Shown: positions 7,021-20,896, counted from the stretch's first letter. The stretch: DNA of 64,000 bases from Stigmatella erecta (GCF_900111745.1 NZ_FOIJ01000008.1:248001-312000), one strand, 5' to 3'. Numbers and translations: made by a program. Notes: a model not told the origin generated them from the sequence alone.

Positions 7021-9516
7021 ATGTTTGACTGTGAGCGGACGCAGCTCTGGACGAGGACCCTGGGCGAGCGGGAGGCGGATCCAGACCGGGCGGCGCGGGA
7101 ATACCTGCGGGAGCACCTGCGCCGGCTGCGCGAGCGGGCGGCGCTGGCCGCCGAGCAGATCCGGAATGCCTATCCGAGCTTCGGGTGGGTGCGGCGGGGC
7201 AACCGCTTCGATGTGCTGTGGGAGCGGGTGGATCTGCTGCTGGGGCCTGACTACCCCCTCACGGCCGCCGAGGCCTTCGTGCTGGGCAGCGCGCTGCTCG
7301 TGCAGGAGCTGGGGGTGGGGCTCGCGGGCATGCCCGGCGGCGAGGCCGGCCTGCGCGCCACCCAGGAGTGGAAGGATGCCCTGGCCGCGCGCATCCACCG
7401 GGAGACGGACCGGGCGCCCTCGCCCGCCGAGCTGAAGAACCCGGCGGAGGAGTACATCCTGCTCGCCATGGAGGATGCGCTGCGGGTGCTGGCGCTCAAG
7501 CGCGCCCGGAGCCTGGCGCTGTTCTCCTGGCAGGGGACCCGGGGCGAGGCGCTGCACCTGCTGGAGGACGAGGGGCTGCGGCGGCACTTCGGCGAGCTCG
7601 TGGGCGAGGTGGCCTACAGCCAGGAGTGGGACGTGTCCGAGGTGGGCCGGGTGCTCGCGCGGCGCACGCTGGCGGCCCCGGCCTCGGTGCCTTCGGACTG
7701 GACGGTGGATGCGCTGAAGGTGGCCGCGGTGCTCCGGGCCGCGCGGACGCTGCTCGTCGAGGAGCGGCGCCGCCGGCTGAGCCGGCCCACGCTCGTGCAG
7801 GACCGGCTGCTGTACACCACGGCCGAGCCCTTCTCGCGTGGGGAGTCCGAGGTGTTCTGGACCTGCTTCGACGCGCTCCGGGTGATTGACCGGGAGCTGC
7901 GCGACGTGGACGCGCTGCTCCGGGCCAGCGCCCGGCCCCGCCTGCTGGCGCGGGGCGTGGTGGACGTGGACGATGCGTCCCGGCTGGCCTCGCACCTGAA
8001 GACCCAGGACTGGATTCCGGTGGATGCCCGGGTGCACATCTCGGATGTGCCGGGGTTGCTCGCGCAGATTGGCGGCGCGGCGCTGTACCGCAAGGATCCG
8101 TCGGTGCCGCTGCGGGAGCTCATCCAGAACGCCGCGGATGCCATCCGCGCCCGGCGCGTGCTGGAGGGCCGGGACGAGGAGTGGGGCACCATCACCGTCC
8201 GGGTGGGCCGGGACTCCCACGGCCGGTGGATCGAAGTGGCCGACACGGGGCTGGGCATGACCGAGCGCGTGTTGACCCGGCACCTGCTCGACGTGGGCCG
8301 CAGCTACTGGATGTCCGAGGACATGCGCCGGGACCACCCGGGCCTGGCCGCCAGCAGCTTCCACCCCACGGGACGCTTCGGGGTGGGCTTCTTCTCGGTG
8401 TTCATGTGGGGGGACCGGCTGCGGGTGGCGTCCCGGCCCTTGCAGGGGCAGGCCACCCAGGTGCTGGAGTTCGACAACGGCCTGGGCGCGCACCCCATCC
8501 TGCGGCCCGCGCAGCCGGGCGAGCTGCTGGCCGAGGCGGGCACGCGGATCCGGGTGTGGCTGGCCCGCGAGCAGGACTGGGAGCAGATGCTGCTGGACCG
8601 GAGCGATCAGTGGGACCACTGGTCGGAGTCCGAGGAGCGCATCGCCTTCGGCGAGCTGCTGGGGCGGGTGTGCCCCACGCTGGATGTGACGCTGGAGCTG
8701 GAGGAGCATCCGGACCAGGCGGTGACGATCCTCAAGGCCAACGACTGGCTGACGCTGGAGAGCACGCGGCTCTTGCGCCGCATCGGCAACACCACGCGCG
8801 GGGTCAACACGGCGCTGATGGAGTTCCTGGCCCCCATGGTCCGGCCGGTGATGGCGGAGAACGGGCAGTGTGTCGGGCGGATCTGCATCGCCTCCGCCTC
8901 CATGCAGCGGTGGGCGGGCCTGTCGGTGCTCACGGCGGGGGGCCTGCGGGCCCGGTACTCGCGGGAGTTCACCGGGGCGCTGCTGGCCACCACGGATGTG
9001 GTGACGCGCGATGACGCGGAGCCGCTCGCGATGCGCGAGGACCTGGCGCGGTGGGCCTCGGAGCAGGCGCGGCTCTGGGAGAAGTACCAGCTCAACTTCG
9101 AGGGGTACGAGCTCCACAAGCGGCTCGACATCGGGCTGGCGGTGCTCTCCTGCGGCGGCGAGCCCGGAGCGCTGCCCATCGGGTACCGGGCCGGCACGGC
9201 GCTGACGCTGGCCGCGCTCCAGGAGTTCGCGTCGGAGCGGGACGAGGTGACGCTGGTGGACGGCGCGGAGCGGGCCGTGCGCAAGCATGCCGAGCTCGTG
9301 GTCATCCCGTGCCACGAGGCGGGACACGCCGCCGCGGGCCGCCTGCTGGCCCATCTGCCCGAGCTGATCGGCGTCTACCTGGCGAAGGCCTGGGGCGCGT
9401 CCATCCAGGAGGTGGTCGACAACGTGCAGATCTCCGAGAAGGAGTGGAACCCCACCGATGGGCGCAAGCGCCGCACGTGGGTGTTCCAGCGGCCAGAGGT
9501 GCCCCGGTTCCACTGA
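7021..9516 (+). CDS. Hsp90-type ATPase with N-terminal degenerate HD (HD-CE-like) domain
   Basis: 831 residues. The centre is a GHKL ATPase of HtpG type: N-box RELIQNAADAI (365-375), G1 box DTGLGM (408-413) and G2 box GRFGVGFFSVFMWGDRL (451-467). All ATP-site residues look intact, including the N-box Glu. Residues about 60-260 are helical and follow the pattern of HD domains found ahead of Hsp90-like ATPases in bacterial conflict systems (HD-CE). The positions expected to hold metal ligands are changed: HD is replaced by QE (95-96) and the AD pair by AA (240-241). The rest (490-831) is unlike HtpG and contains HEAGH at 765-769. No signal or membrane segment. Possible roles are a regulatory or defence-related chaperone-like switch; the domain assignment of the N-terminus is my inference. 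Confidence 0.7.
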   Translation: MFDCERTQLWTRTLGEREADPDRAAREYLREHLRRLRERAALAAEQIRNAYPSFGWVRRGNRFDVLWERVDLLLGPDYPLTAAEAFVLGSALLVQELGVGLAGMPGGEAGLRATQEWKDALAARIHRETDRAPSPAELKNPAEEYILLAMEDALRVLALKRARSLALFSWQGTRGEALHLLEDEGLRRHFGELVGEVAYSQEWDVSEVGRVLARRTLAAPASVPSDWTVDALKVAAVLRAARTLLVEERRRRLSRPTLVQDRLLYTTAEPFSRGESEVFWTCFDALRVIDRELRDVDALLRASARPRLLARGVVDVDDASRLASHLKTQDWIPVDARVHISDVPGLLAQIGGAALYRKDPSVPLRELIQNAADAIRARRVLEGRDEEWGTITVRVGRDSHGRWIEVADTGLGMTERVLTRHLLDVGRSYWMSEDMRRDHPGLAASSFHPTGRFGVGFFSVFMWGDRLRVASRPLQGQATQVLEFDNGLGAHPILRPAQPGELLAEAGTRIRVWLAREQDWEQMLLDRSDQWDHWSESEERIAFGELLGRVCPTLDVTLELEEHPDQAVTILKANDWLTLESTRLLRRIGNTTRGVNTALMEFLAPMVRPVMAENGQCVGRICIASASMQRWAGLSVLTAGGLRARYSREFTGALLATTDVVTRDDAEPLAMREDLARWASEQARLWEKYQLNFEGYELHKRLDIGLAVLSCGGEPGALPIGYRAGTALTLAALQEFASERDEVTLVDGAERAVRKHAELVVIPCHEAGHAAAGRLLAHLPELIGVYLAKAWGASIQEVVDNVQISEKEWNPTDGRKRRTWVFQRPEVPRFH

Positions 9517-9556
9517 CGGGGGCCGTCCCGACGGCTGGAGGGGCGGCGAGGGAGCC

Positions 9557-9575
9557 CTTTCCCGCGCCGGGAAAG
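9557..9575. other. perfect hairpin upstream of priA
   Basis: A 7-bp perfect inverted repeat, CTTTCCC and GGGAAAG with a 5-base loop, lies 36 bases ahead of the chosen priA start. A second 6-bp hairpin, GCCGTC and GACGGC, is at 9522-9535 just after the preceding stop codon. Neither has a T-run, so a factor-independent terminator is not certain. The 94-base gap otherwise holds only the priA leader. Confidence 0.35.
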
Positions 9576-9610
9576 TGGTCGTGTCGGAGCACGCCGCTAC
9601 AGTGGTCCTT

Positions 9611-11857
9611 GTGAACGCGTCCGCCGCCCTAGCGTCCGTCGCCGTCGGCCGCCCTGTCCGGGGTGAGTTCACCTATGTCGTCCCGGACACACTCTCGGGA
9701 CGGCTGGTGCCCGGACAGCGGGTGCTGGTGCCCTTCGGACGGGGCACCGCCCTGGGCTTCTTCCTGGGGCCCGCCGTCCCGCCCGCAGAGGAGGGGGTCA
9801 AGCTCAAGCCCATCCAGCGCGTGCTGGAAGAGTCGCCCTCGCTGCCGCCGGACCTGATCGCCCTCTTGCGGTTCGCCGCCGAGCACTACCGCTATCCCCT
9901 GGGCGAGGTGATTCGCAGCGCGCTGCCCCCGGGGCTCACCAAGGCCGAGGATGGGAAGGAGGCCCGGCCGGACGTGCAGCAGTTCGCGGTGGCGCTGGTG
10001 GCCGAGCCCCCGGCGGAGCTGCGCCGGGCGCCGGCCCAGTCCGCGGCCCTGACCTACCTGCTGGCGGTGGGTGGCCGGGCGCCCCTGGAGGAAGTGTCCC
10101 ACGCGATTCCCGGTGCCCGGGAGATGCTGAAGAAGCTGGCCTCGCGCGGCATGGTCCGCATCGAGGAGCAGGTGCTCCAGCCAGGCGTGCGCGAGGGGCT
10201 GGAGCAGGGCCGTCCCACGCTGCTCACCCCCGAGCAGTCGGTGGCGGTGAAGTCGCTCCAGGGCTCGCTGGAGGCGGGCGGCTTCCAGACGGTGCTGCTG
10301 CACGGGGTGACGGGCAGCGGGAAGACGGAGGTGTACCTGCGCGCGGTGGAGCACGCGCTCGCGCAGGGCAAGGGCAGCCTCGTGCTGGTGCCGGAGATCG
10401 CCCTCACGCCGCAGCTGGTGGGGCGCTTCCGCAGCCGCTTCGGCGCGGAGGTGGCGGTGCTGCACTCGGGGCTGAAGGACCGGGAGCGGCTCTTCCACTG
10501 GCAGGCGCTGCGCAAGGGCACCGTGCGCATCGCCGTGGGGGTGCGCTCGGCCATCTGGGCCCCGGTGGAGAACCTGGGCCTGGTGGTGGTGGACGAGGAG
10601 CACGACCCGTCCTTCAAGCAGGAGGACAAGCTGCGCTACAACGCCCGCGACATGGCGGTGGTGCGCGGCAAGCAGGCCGGCGCGCTGGTGGTGCTCGGCT
10701 CGGCCACGCCCTCGCTGGAGTCGCTGGAGAACGTGCGCCGCGGCCGGTACGGCGTGCTGGAGATGAAGAGCCGGGTGGATGACCGGCCCATGCCGGGCAT
10801 CGAGCTGGTGGACCTGCGCATCGAGCGGCCCCGCGACGGCGGCCCCGTGCAGGAAGAGGCGCCCATCCTCTCCCCGCCACTGCTGGATGCGATGCAGCAG
10901 ACGCTGGAGCGCGGGCAGCAGACCATCCTCTTCCTCAACCGCCGGGGGCACAGCACCTTCCTGCTGTGCGAGGTGTGTGGGCTCACGCTCAAGTGCTCGG
11001 ACTGCGACGTGTGCCTCACGCTGCACCGCTCCTCGTCGCGGGTGGTGTGCCACTACTGCGGCCTGAGCGGCCCGGTGCCGGACCAGTGCCGCGAGTGCAC
11101 GGGCCCGCTGCTGAAGCTCGGCATCGGCACCGAGCGCGTGGAGGCGGAGGTGGCCGAGCGCCTGCCCCACGCCCGCGTGGCGCGGCTGGACCGGGACTCG
11201 GCCACCAGCGCCGAGCGTGTCACGGAGCTGCTGGCCGCGTTCGCCCGGCGTGAAATCGACGTGCTGGTGGGCACGCAGATGGTGGCCAAGGGGCACGACT
11301 TTCCGGGGGTGACGCTGGTCTGCGTGGTGATGGCGGACACGTCCCTGGCCATCCCGGATTTCCGGGCCGCCGAGCGCACCTTCCACCTGCTCACCCAGGT
11401 GGCCGGCCGGGCCGGCCGCGGCAAGGACCCGGGCCGCGTGCTGGTGCAGACGTACAACCCGGACTCCGAGCCGGTGAAGCGCGTGCTCACCCATGACTTC
11501 GAGGGCTTCGCGCAGCAGGAGCTGGAGTGGCGCCGGGCCCTGGCCTATCCCCCCTACACCCGGCTGGTGGCCATCCGGCTGGAAGGCGAGCACCCGGAGC
11601 AGACCGCCCGCGTGGCGCGGATGCTGGGGGACTTCCTCTCGCGGCGCATGCCTCCGGCCTCCGCGGGCGTGCGCATGCTGGGGCCGGCCCTGGCCCCCAT
11701 TGCCCGGGTCCGGGGTCGCACGCGGTGGCAGATGCTCCTCAAGGCGCCGACACATGCGGCGCTCGCCCCACTGCTTACCCGGCTGGAGGTGAAGCTGGAA
11801 GAAGTTCCCGCCGGGGTGAAGGTGACAATCGACGTGGACCCGGGGGCCATGCTGTAG
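9611..11857 (+). CDS. priA: primosomal replication restart helicase PriA
   Basis: 748 residues from a GTG start at 9611. The frame is open further upstream, but the conserved N-terminal 3'-DNA-binding domain (VAVGRPVRGEFTYVVP) begins right after this GTG. It is a superfamily 2 helicase that reloads the replisome at stalled forks. Motif I is GVTGSGKT at 232-239 and motif II is DEEH at 328-331. Between the helicase lobes lies the zinc domain with eight cysteines (from C453, spaced as CxxC pairs to about 497). RAGR-type motif VI (QVAGRAGRG) follows. Length and motif order match full-length PriA. The next gene starts 15 bases downstream, suggesting co-transcription. Confidence 0.95.
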   Translation: MNASAALASVAVGRPVRGEFTYVVPDTLSGRLVPGQRVLVPFGRGTALGFFLGPAVPPAEEGVKLKPIQRVLEESPSLPPDLIALLRFAAEHYRYPLGEVIRSALPPGLTKAEDGKEARPDVQQFAVALVAEPPAELRRAPAQSAALTYLLAVGGRAPLEEVSHAIPGAREMLKKLASRGMVRIEEQVLQPGVREGLEQGRPTLLTPEQSVAVKSLQGSLEAGGFQTVLLHGVTGSGKTEVYLRAVEHALAQGKGSLVLVPEIALTPQLVGRFRSRFGAEVAVLHSGLKDRERLFHWQALRKGTVRIAVGVRSAIWAPVENLGLVVVDEEHDPSFKQEDKLRYNARDMAVVRGKQAGALVVLGSATPSLESLENVRRGRYGVLEMKSRVDDRPMPGIELVDLRIERPRDGGPVQEEAPILSPPLLDAMQQTLERGQQTILFLNRRGHSTFLLCEVCGLTLKCSDCDVCLTLHRSSSRVVCHYCGLSGPVPDQCRECTGPLLKLGIGTERVEAEVAERLPHARVARLDRDSATSAERVTELLAAFARREIDVLVGTQMVAKGHDFPGVTLVCVVMADTSLAIPDFRAAERTFHLLTQVAGRAGRGKDPGRVLVQTYNPDSEPVKRVLTHDFEGFAQQELEWRRALAYPPYTRLVAIRLEGEHPEQTARVARMLGDFLSRRMPPASAGVRMLGPALAPIARVRGRTRWQMLLKAPTHAALAPLLTRLEVKLEEVPAGVKVTIDVDPGAML

Positions 11858-16771
<4,914 letters not shown>

Positions 16772-16776
16772 GGCCC

Positions 16777-17229
16777 ATGCCCTTCGCGCCCGAACCGTTC
16801 TCGCTGCGGAACCTGCCGAGTGAGCCCGAGGTCCTCATCGAGTCGCCGCGCTGGTCGGTCGTGAAGCGGCGGGTGGACGGGAGCGTCGATTTCATCTCCC
16901 CCCTGCCGTGCCCCTACAACTACGGCTGCATCCCCAGCCTGCTCTCGGACGATGGCGACCCGCTGGATGCCGTCGTCCTGGGGCCTCGCTTGGCGCGGGG
17001 CCAGCGGCTGGTGGTCCGCCGGGTGGGCGTGGTGGACTTCCTCGACGCGGGCCGGGGGGACCCCAAGGTCATCTGCTCCGCGGGCCCGTTCGGGCGGAGG
17101 GATCGGGCCGGGGTGGAGCTGTTCTTCCACACCTATGCCCGCTTCAAGCGGGCGCTCTACCGGGCGCGGGGTCAGCTACCGGATACTCGCTTCCGGGGGT
17201 GGCTCCTGGAACCGGCCAGGGAGGCGTAG
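16777..17229 (+). CDS. ppa: inorganic pyrophosphatase
   Basis: 150 residues, a short family I soluble pyrophosphatase that hydrolyses PPi to phosphate and pulls biosynthetic reactions forward in the cytoplasm. The active-site signature DGDPLD is at about residues 63-68, preceded by CPYNYG (PCNYG in the E. coli enzyme). The later Asp/Lys cluster is recognisable as DAGRGDPKV. It is about 25 residues shorter than the E. coli enzyme, mainly in the loops and C-terminal helix. It starts 5 bases after the stop of the coiled-coil gene, so it is probably translated from the same message. Confidence 0.85.
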   Translation: MPFAPEPFSLRNLPSEPEVLIESPRWSVVKRRVDGSVDFISPLPCPYNYGCIPSLLSDDGDPLDAVVLGPRLARGQRLVVRRVGVVDFLDAGRGDPKVICSAGPFGRRDRAGVELFFHTYARFKRALYRARGQLPDTRFRGWLLEPAREA

Positions 17230-17289
17230 GAGGGGGGGAGGATGCAGCCCCGGGTTGCCCGCTCCCTTCAGGAGGGTTAAGAAAAATCC

Positions 17290-17811
17290 ATGGTTCGCGA
17301 GATTCTGATCTGGCCGCACCCCGTTCTGAAGCAGAAGGCCCAGCCGGTCGCCCAGGTGGACGACGCCGTCCGGGCCCTGGTGAAGGACATGTTCGAGACG
17401 ATGTACGCCGCCGATGGCGTGGGCCTCGCGGCGCCGCAGGTGGGCATCCTCCAGCGCATCATCGTTCTTGACACCACGCCCCGGCAGCCGGACTCCAAGC
17501 CGCTGGCGATGATCAACCCGGAGATCATCGGCATGGAGGGCTCCACCACGTACACGGAGGGCTGCCTGTCCATCCCCGGCGAGGCCGAGGACGTGGACCG
17601 CGCCGCCACCGTCACCGTGAAGTTCCTGGACGTGGACGGCCAGGAGCGGACCCTCGCCTGCGATGATCTGCTGGCCATCGCGGTGCAGCACGAGACGGAC
17701 CACCTGGATGGCACCGTCTTCGTGGACCACGTCTCCTCGCTCAAGCGGGAGATCATCCGCAAGCGGATGAAGCGCCTCAAGTCCGAGCGCGAGACGCGCC
17801 CGCAGGCTTAG
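17290..17811 (+). CDS. def: peptide deformylase
   Basis: 173 residues. It removes the formyl group from nascent N-terminal methionine. All three family motifs are present: GVGLAAPQ (43-50), EGCLS (90-94, metal-binding Cys92) and QHETDH (133-138, two metal His and the catalytic Glu135). The ATG at 17290 follows an AGGAGGG ribosome site and puts the family's normal N-terminus (VREILIWPHPVL) in place. The C-terminal Lys/Arg-rich helix extends beyond the core. The last 35 bases overlap the convergent nth gene. Confidence 0.95.
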   Translation: MVREILIWPHPVLKQKAQPVAQVDDAVRALVKDMFETMYAADGVGLAAPQVGILQRIIVLDTTPRQPDSKPLAMINPEIIGMEGSTTYTEGCLSIPGEAEDVDRAATVTVKFLDVDGQERTLACDDLLAIAVQHETDHLDGTVFVDHVSSLKREIIRKRMKRLKSERETRPQA

Positions 17812-18511
17812 CCTTCGCCACCCCGAGCTTCGGGCACAGCCCGGCCACGGTGCAGCGCTCGCACGCTGGCGCGCGCGCGAAGCACGTGCGCCGGCCGTGC
17901 CACACGAGGAGCTGATGGCCCATCATCCACCGCTCGGAGGGGAGCAGGGCCTGCAGGTCCAGCTCCACCTTGTCCGGGTGCGCGTGCCGGGTGAAGCCCA
18001 GCCGGTTCGCCAGCCGCTTCACGTGGGTGTCCACCGGAAAGGCCGTGTCCCCGCCCAGGTGGATGCACACCACCCCCGCCGTCTTGTGGCCCACGCCGGG
18101 CAGCTGCTCCAGCGCCTGCCGGGAGCGCGGCACCTCCGCGCCGTGCTCGCGCACCAGCGCCTGGGCCGCCAGGACGATGTTCTTCGCCTTGGCGCGGTAC
18201 AGGCCACACGTCTGGATGTAGGGCTCGACGTCCTCGGGCCGCGCCTCGGCATAGGCTTGCGCGCCGGGGAAGCGCTGGAAGAGGGCCGGGGTGACGAGGT
18301 TCACCCGCTTGTCCGTGCACTGAGCGGACAGGATGACGGCCACCAGCAACTCCAGCGGGGTGCGGTAGTCCAGCTCGATGCGCGCCTCGGGCATCTGCTG
18401 TTCCAGCAAGTCCAGGACCTTTGCCGCGCGCTGCCGCCTCGCCTCTGTCGATTCGCGTCCCACACGGCCTTGTATGGCATAACCGCCCTCGTTCCAGAAG
18501 AGGGCTCCCAC
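17777..18511 (-). CDS. nth: endonuclease III (DNA glycosylase/AP lyase)
   Basis: 244 residues. This is a base-excision repair enzyme for oxidised pyrimidines. The helix-hairpin-helix LPGVGHKTAGVV carries the catalytic Lys143, and Asp161 is in FPVDTHVKR. The C-terminal iron-sulfur loop has Cys210, 217, 220 and 226 in the canonical C-x6-C-x2-C-x5-C spacing. The first 20 or so residues (MGALFWNEGG...) precede the usual N-terminus, so a later start, for example at Val17 (18463), is possible. The gene diverges from threonine aldolase with only 21 bases between and converges on def. Confidence 0.93.
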   Translation of the reverse strand: MGALFWNEGGYAIQGRVGRESTEARRQRAAKVLDLLEQQMPEARIELDYRTPLELLVAVILSAQCTDKRVNLVTPALFQRFPGAQAYAEARPEDVEPYIQTCGLYRAKAKNIVLAAQALVREHGAEVPRSRQALEQLPGVGHKTAGVVCIHLGGDTAFPVDTHVKRLANRLGFTRHAHPDKVELDLQALLPSERWMMGHQLLVWHGRRTCFARAPACERCTVAGLCPKLGVAKAKPAGASRART

Positions 18512-18532
18512 CCATCAGGTAGGTAGAAAACC

Positions 18533-19558
18533 ATGAAACCGATCGACTTTCGCTCCGACACCGTGACCCGGCCGACGGCGGGCATGCGCCGCGCCATGAT
18601 CGACGCCGACGTGGGGGATGACGTCTACGGCGAGGACCCCACCGTGAACCGGCTCGAGGAGCAGGTGGCGGGGCGGCTGGGGTTGGAGGCGGCCATGTTT
18701 GTCCCCTCGGGCACCCAGTCCAACCAGATCGCCATGGGGCTGCACTGCCGGCCGGGCGACGAGGTCATCACCGAGGCGGGCAGCCACATCCTCCAGTACG
18801 AGGGCGGCGCGGTGTCCGCGCTGTGGGGCATTCAGCCCCAGCCGCTGCCCAGCGAGGATGGCCTGCTGTCCCCGGAGCAGGTGACGGCGGCGGTTCGCCC
18901 GGAGGGCATCCACGCGCCCCGCTCACGGCTGCTCTCGCTGGAGAACACCCACAACCGGGCCGGCGGGACGGTGTGGCCGCTGGAGCGCTTCCAGGCGGTG
19001 GTGGAAGCGGGCCGCCGCGCGGGCCTGGCCGTGCACCTGGACGGGGCGCGCCTGTTCAACGCGGAGGTGGCTGCGGGCACCCCGGCGTCCGCCTGGGCGA
19101 AGCTGACGGACACCACCTCCGTGTGCTTCTCCAAGGGGCTGGGCGCCCCGGTGGGCTCGGCGCTGGTGGGCTCCGCGGCGCTCATCAAGGAAGCCCGGCG
19201 GCTGCGCAAGCGGCTGGGCGGGGGCATGCGGCAGGCAGGCATCCTGGCCGCCGCGGCCCTGTACGCGCTGGAGCACCAGGTGGCGCGGCTCGCGGAGGAC
19301 CACGCCCACACGCGCCGTCTGGCGTCGCGGCTGGCGGAGATGCCGGGCGCGAAGGTGAACCTGGTCCGGGTGGAGACCAACATCCTGCTGGTGGAGTTCG
19401 CCCGGCCCTCCGGGGAGATGGTGTCCCGGCTGGCGGCGCAGGGACTTCTCGTCAACGCCACGGGGCCTCACACCGTGCGGCTGGTGTGCCACCTGGATGT
19501 GTCGTCCACCGACATCGACGAGGCGCTCTCCCGCTTCCGCCGGGCCCTGGAATCGTGA
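18533..19558 (+). CDS. ltaE: low-specificity L-threonine aldolase
   Basis: 341 residues, a fold type I PLP enzyme that cleaves L-threonine and L-allo-threonine to glycine and acetaldehyde. It begins with the family hallmark FRSDTVTRPT (6-15). Asp170 sits in the HLDGARLFNA motif, and the PLP lysine is Lys201 in CFSKGLGAPVGS. Length is normal. ATG at 18533 is preceded by a purine stretch (AGGTAGGT). The M23 peptidase gene starts 32 bases after the stop. Confidence 0.93.
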   Translation: MKPIDFRSDTVTRPTAGMRRAMIDADVGDDVYGEDPTVNRLEEQVAGRLGLEAAMFVPSGTQSNQIAMGLHCRPGDEVITEAGSHILQYEGGAVSALWGIQPQPLPSEDGLLSPEQVTAAVRPEGIHAPRSRLLSLENTHNRAGGTVWPLERFQAVVEAGRRAGLAVHLDGARLFNAEVAAGTPASAWAKLTDTTSVCFSKGLGAPVGSALVGSAALIKEARRLRKRLGGGMRQAGILAAAALYALEHQVARLAEDHAHTRRLASRLAEMPGAKVNLVRVETNILLVEFARPSGEMVSRLAAQGLLVNATGPHTVRLVCHLDVSSTDIDEALSRFRRALES

Positions 19559-19590
19559 GGTGGGGGAGGCCGTGGTAGGCTGAGCGGGTC

Positions 19591-20568
19591 TTGTCCCGCC
19601 TCGCCACCGCCGCTGCCCTTGCGTGTCTTGCCCTGTCCGCCTGCGCCACGCCGCGCGCGGACAAGGTCAGCTTTGAAGAGGCCTTTGGCTCCGCCTCGCC
19701 GCCCGCGCCGGAGGAAGACTTCCCGCTGCCCGCGCCCGTGCGGAAGCCCAAGCGGGTGCTCGCGGCACCCGGCGCGGAGCTGCCCTCCGCGCGCAAGTCC
19801 CAGGAGCTGGAGGCCGCGCTGGCCTTCTTCGTCAACCAGTCCCGGGCGTACCGCACCCAGGTGGAGCGCGGCAGTCCGATGACGGCCTCCCAGGTGAACA
19901 ACTGGGAGCAGATCACCGCCGCGCTCGATGCGTTCCTCGAGCGGCCCACGGCCAGGACGTCCTCGCTGGACATCGTCCGGGCCCGGGTGACGCTGGAGGC
20001 GGAGCTGGAAGAGGATGCGCGCGCCTACGGGGACATTCCGCCGGAGCTCGCCGAGGCGGTGATGGGCCGGGTGTCGCTGCTCGCCGTGCGCATGACGGAG
20101 GTGCGGGGGCTGCTGGTGAAGTCCACGCGCCAGGCCCCGCGCCTCTCCTGGCCCATTTCCCCCGTCTCCGTGACGAGCCACTTCGGCGAGCGCGTCCACC
20201 CCATCAAGGGCGAGGTGAGGGACCACCTGGGCGTGGACCTCGCGGCCCGGCGGGGACAGGGCGTCGCCGCCGCGGCGCCGGGCGTGGTGCTGCGGGCCGG
20301 CTGGAACGGGGCCCATGGCTACCAGGTGGAGGTGCAGCACGCGGAGCGCGTCGTCACCCGCTACAGCCACCTGTCGCGCGTGCTGGTGGAGCCCGGCGAA
20401 ATCCTGGAGCGGGGCGATGTGCTGGGGCTCGCGGGGGACACGGGGCTCGCCACCGGCGTGCACCTGCACTTCGAGCTGTGGGAGGACGGCCAGCCGATGG
20501 ACCCGCTCGATGGGCTCGGCTCCTCCGACGAGGCCGTGGCCGGGGGCATCCCCATCTCCCAGCGCTAG
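19591..20568 (+). CDS. M23-family peptidase lipoprotein (LytM/murein hydrolase type)
   Basis: 325 residues from a TTG start. The N-terminus is a lipoprotein signal with lipobox LSAC at Cys18. A helical region of about 120 residues precedes the M23 domain. Zinc ligands and catalytic residues are intact: HxxxD at His212/Asp216, YSH with His260, and HLH at 291-293. Such proteins cut peptidoglycan cross-links or regulate amidases in the periplasm; the complete ligand set suggests an active enzyme. It is followed directly by a hairpin shared with the convergent HU gene. Confidence 0.9.
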   Translation: MSRLATAAALACLALSACATPRADKVSFEEAFGSASPPAPEEDFPLPAPVRKPKRVLAAPGAELPSARKSQELEAALAFFVNQSRAYRTQVERGSPMTASQVNNWEQITAALDAFLERPTARTSSLDIVRARVTLEAELEEDARAYGDIPPELAEAVMGRVSLLAVRMTEVRGLLVKSTRQAPRLSWPISPVSVTSHFGERVHPIKGEVRDHLGVDLAARRGQGVAAAAPGVVLRAGWNGAHGYQVEVQHAERVVTRYSHLSRVLVEPGEILERGDVLGLAGDTGLATGVHLHFELWEDGQPMDPLDGLGSSDEAVAGGIPISQR

Positions 20569-20577
20569 AAACACGAA

Positions 20578-20604
20578 GGGCGCCGTCCTGACAGGACGAC
20601 GCCC
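20578..20604. terminator. bidirectional hairpin between M23 peptidase and HU genes
   Basis: GGGCGCCGTCCTG and CAGGACGACGCCC pair over about 12 bp with a short loop and a single mismatch. It sits 10 bases after one stop codon and 23 bases before the other in a convergent arrangement, which is the usual place for a shared terminator. There is no long T-run on either side. Confidence 0.7.
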
Positions 20605-20626
20605 CGGGGCCCACCGCCGCCCAACC

Positions 20627-20896
20627 CTACAGGGAGTTCTTCAGCTCCTTGGCGGGGCGGAAGCCGATGGTCTTCGAGGCCTTCAGCTTCATCATCTCGT
20701 TGGTCTGCGGGTTGCGGATCTTCCGCGCCTTGCGCGAACGCACCGACCAGGTCCCGAAGCCGGGGTAGCTGAAGCGCGCGTCCCGCTTCACCGCCTTGCC
20801 GATGTTGCTGAAGACGATGTCGAGGATCTCCGCCGCCGACTTCTTCGTCAGCCGCGACTGCGCTGCCACCACCTCCACGAGCTCTGCCTTGGTCAT
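20627..20896 (-). CDS. hupB: HU-family DNA-binding protein
   Basis: 89 residues, the full length for HU. N-terminal helices MTKAELVEVVA and LTKKSAAEILD are followed by the saddle (FSYPGFGTWSV), the DNA-intercalating arm with RNPQTNE, and the C-terminal FRPAKELKN motif. It bends DNA and compacts the nucleoid as a dimer. The arm carries TN after RNPQ, as in normal HU. It lacks the long lysine-rich tail seen in some actinobacterial HU proteins. It is transcribed from its own promoter upstream. Confidence 0.95.
   Translation of the reverse strand: MTKAELVEVVAAQSRLTKKSAAEILDIVFSNIGKAVKRDARFSYPGFGTWSVRSRKARKIRNPQTNEMMKLKASKTIGFRPAKELKNSL

Noticed and set aside
6058-9672. Open frame of 1204 codons antisense to the Hsp90-type gene
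   Set aside because: The opposite strand has conserved ATPase motifs. The antisense product shows none and would also cross the promoters of neighbouring genes.
9611-9700. Longer priA start in the same frame from 9458
   Set aside because: The extra 51 residues lie over the preceding gene's end and have no family similarity; GTG at 9611 gives the normal N-terminus.
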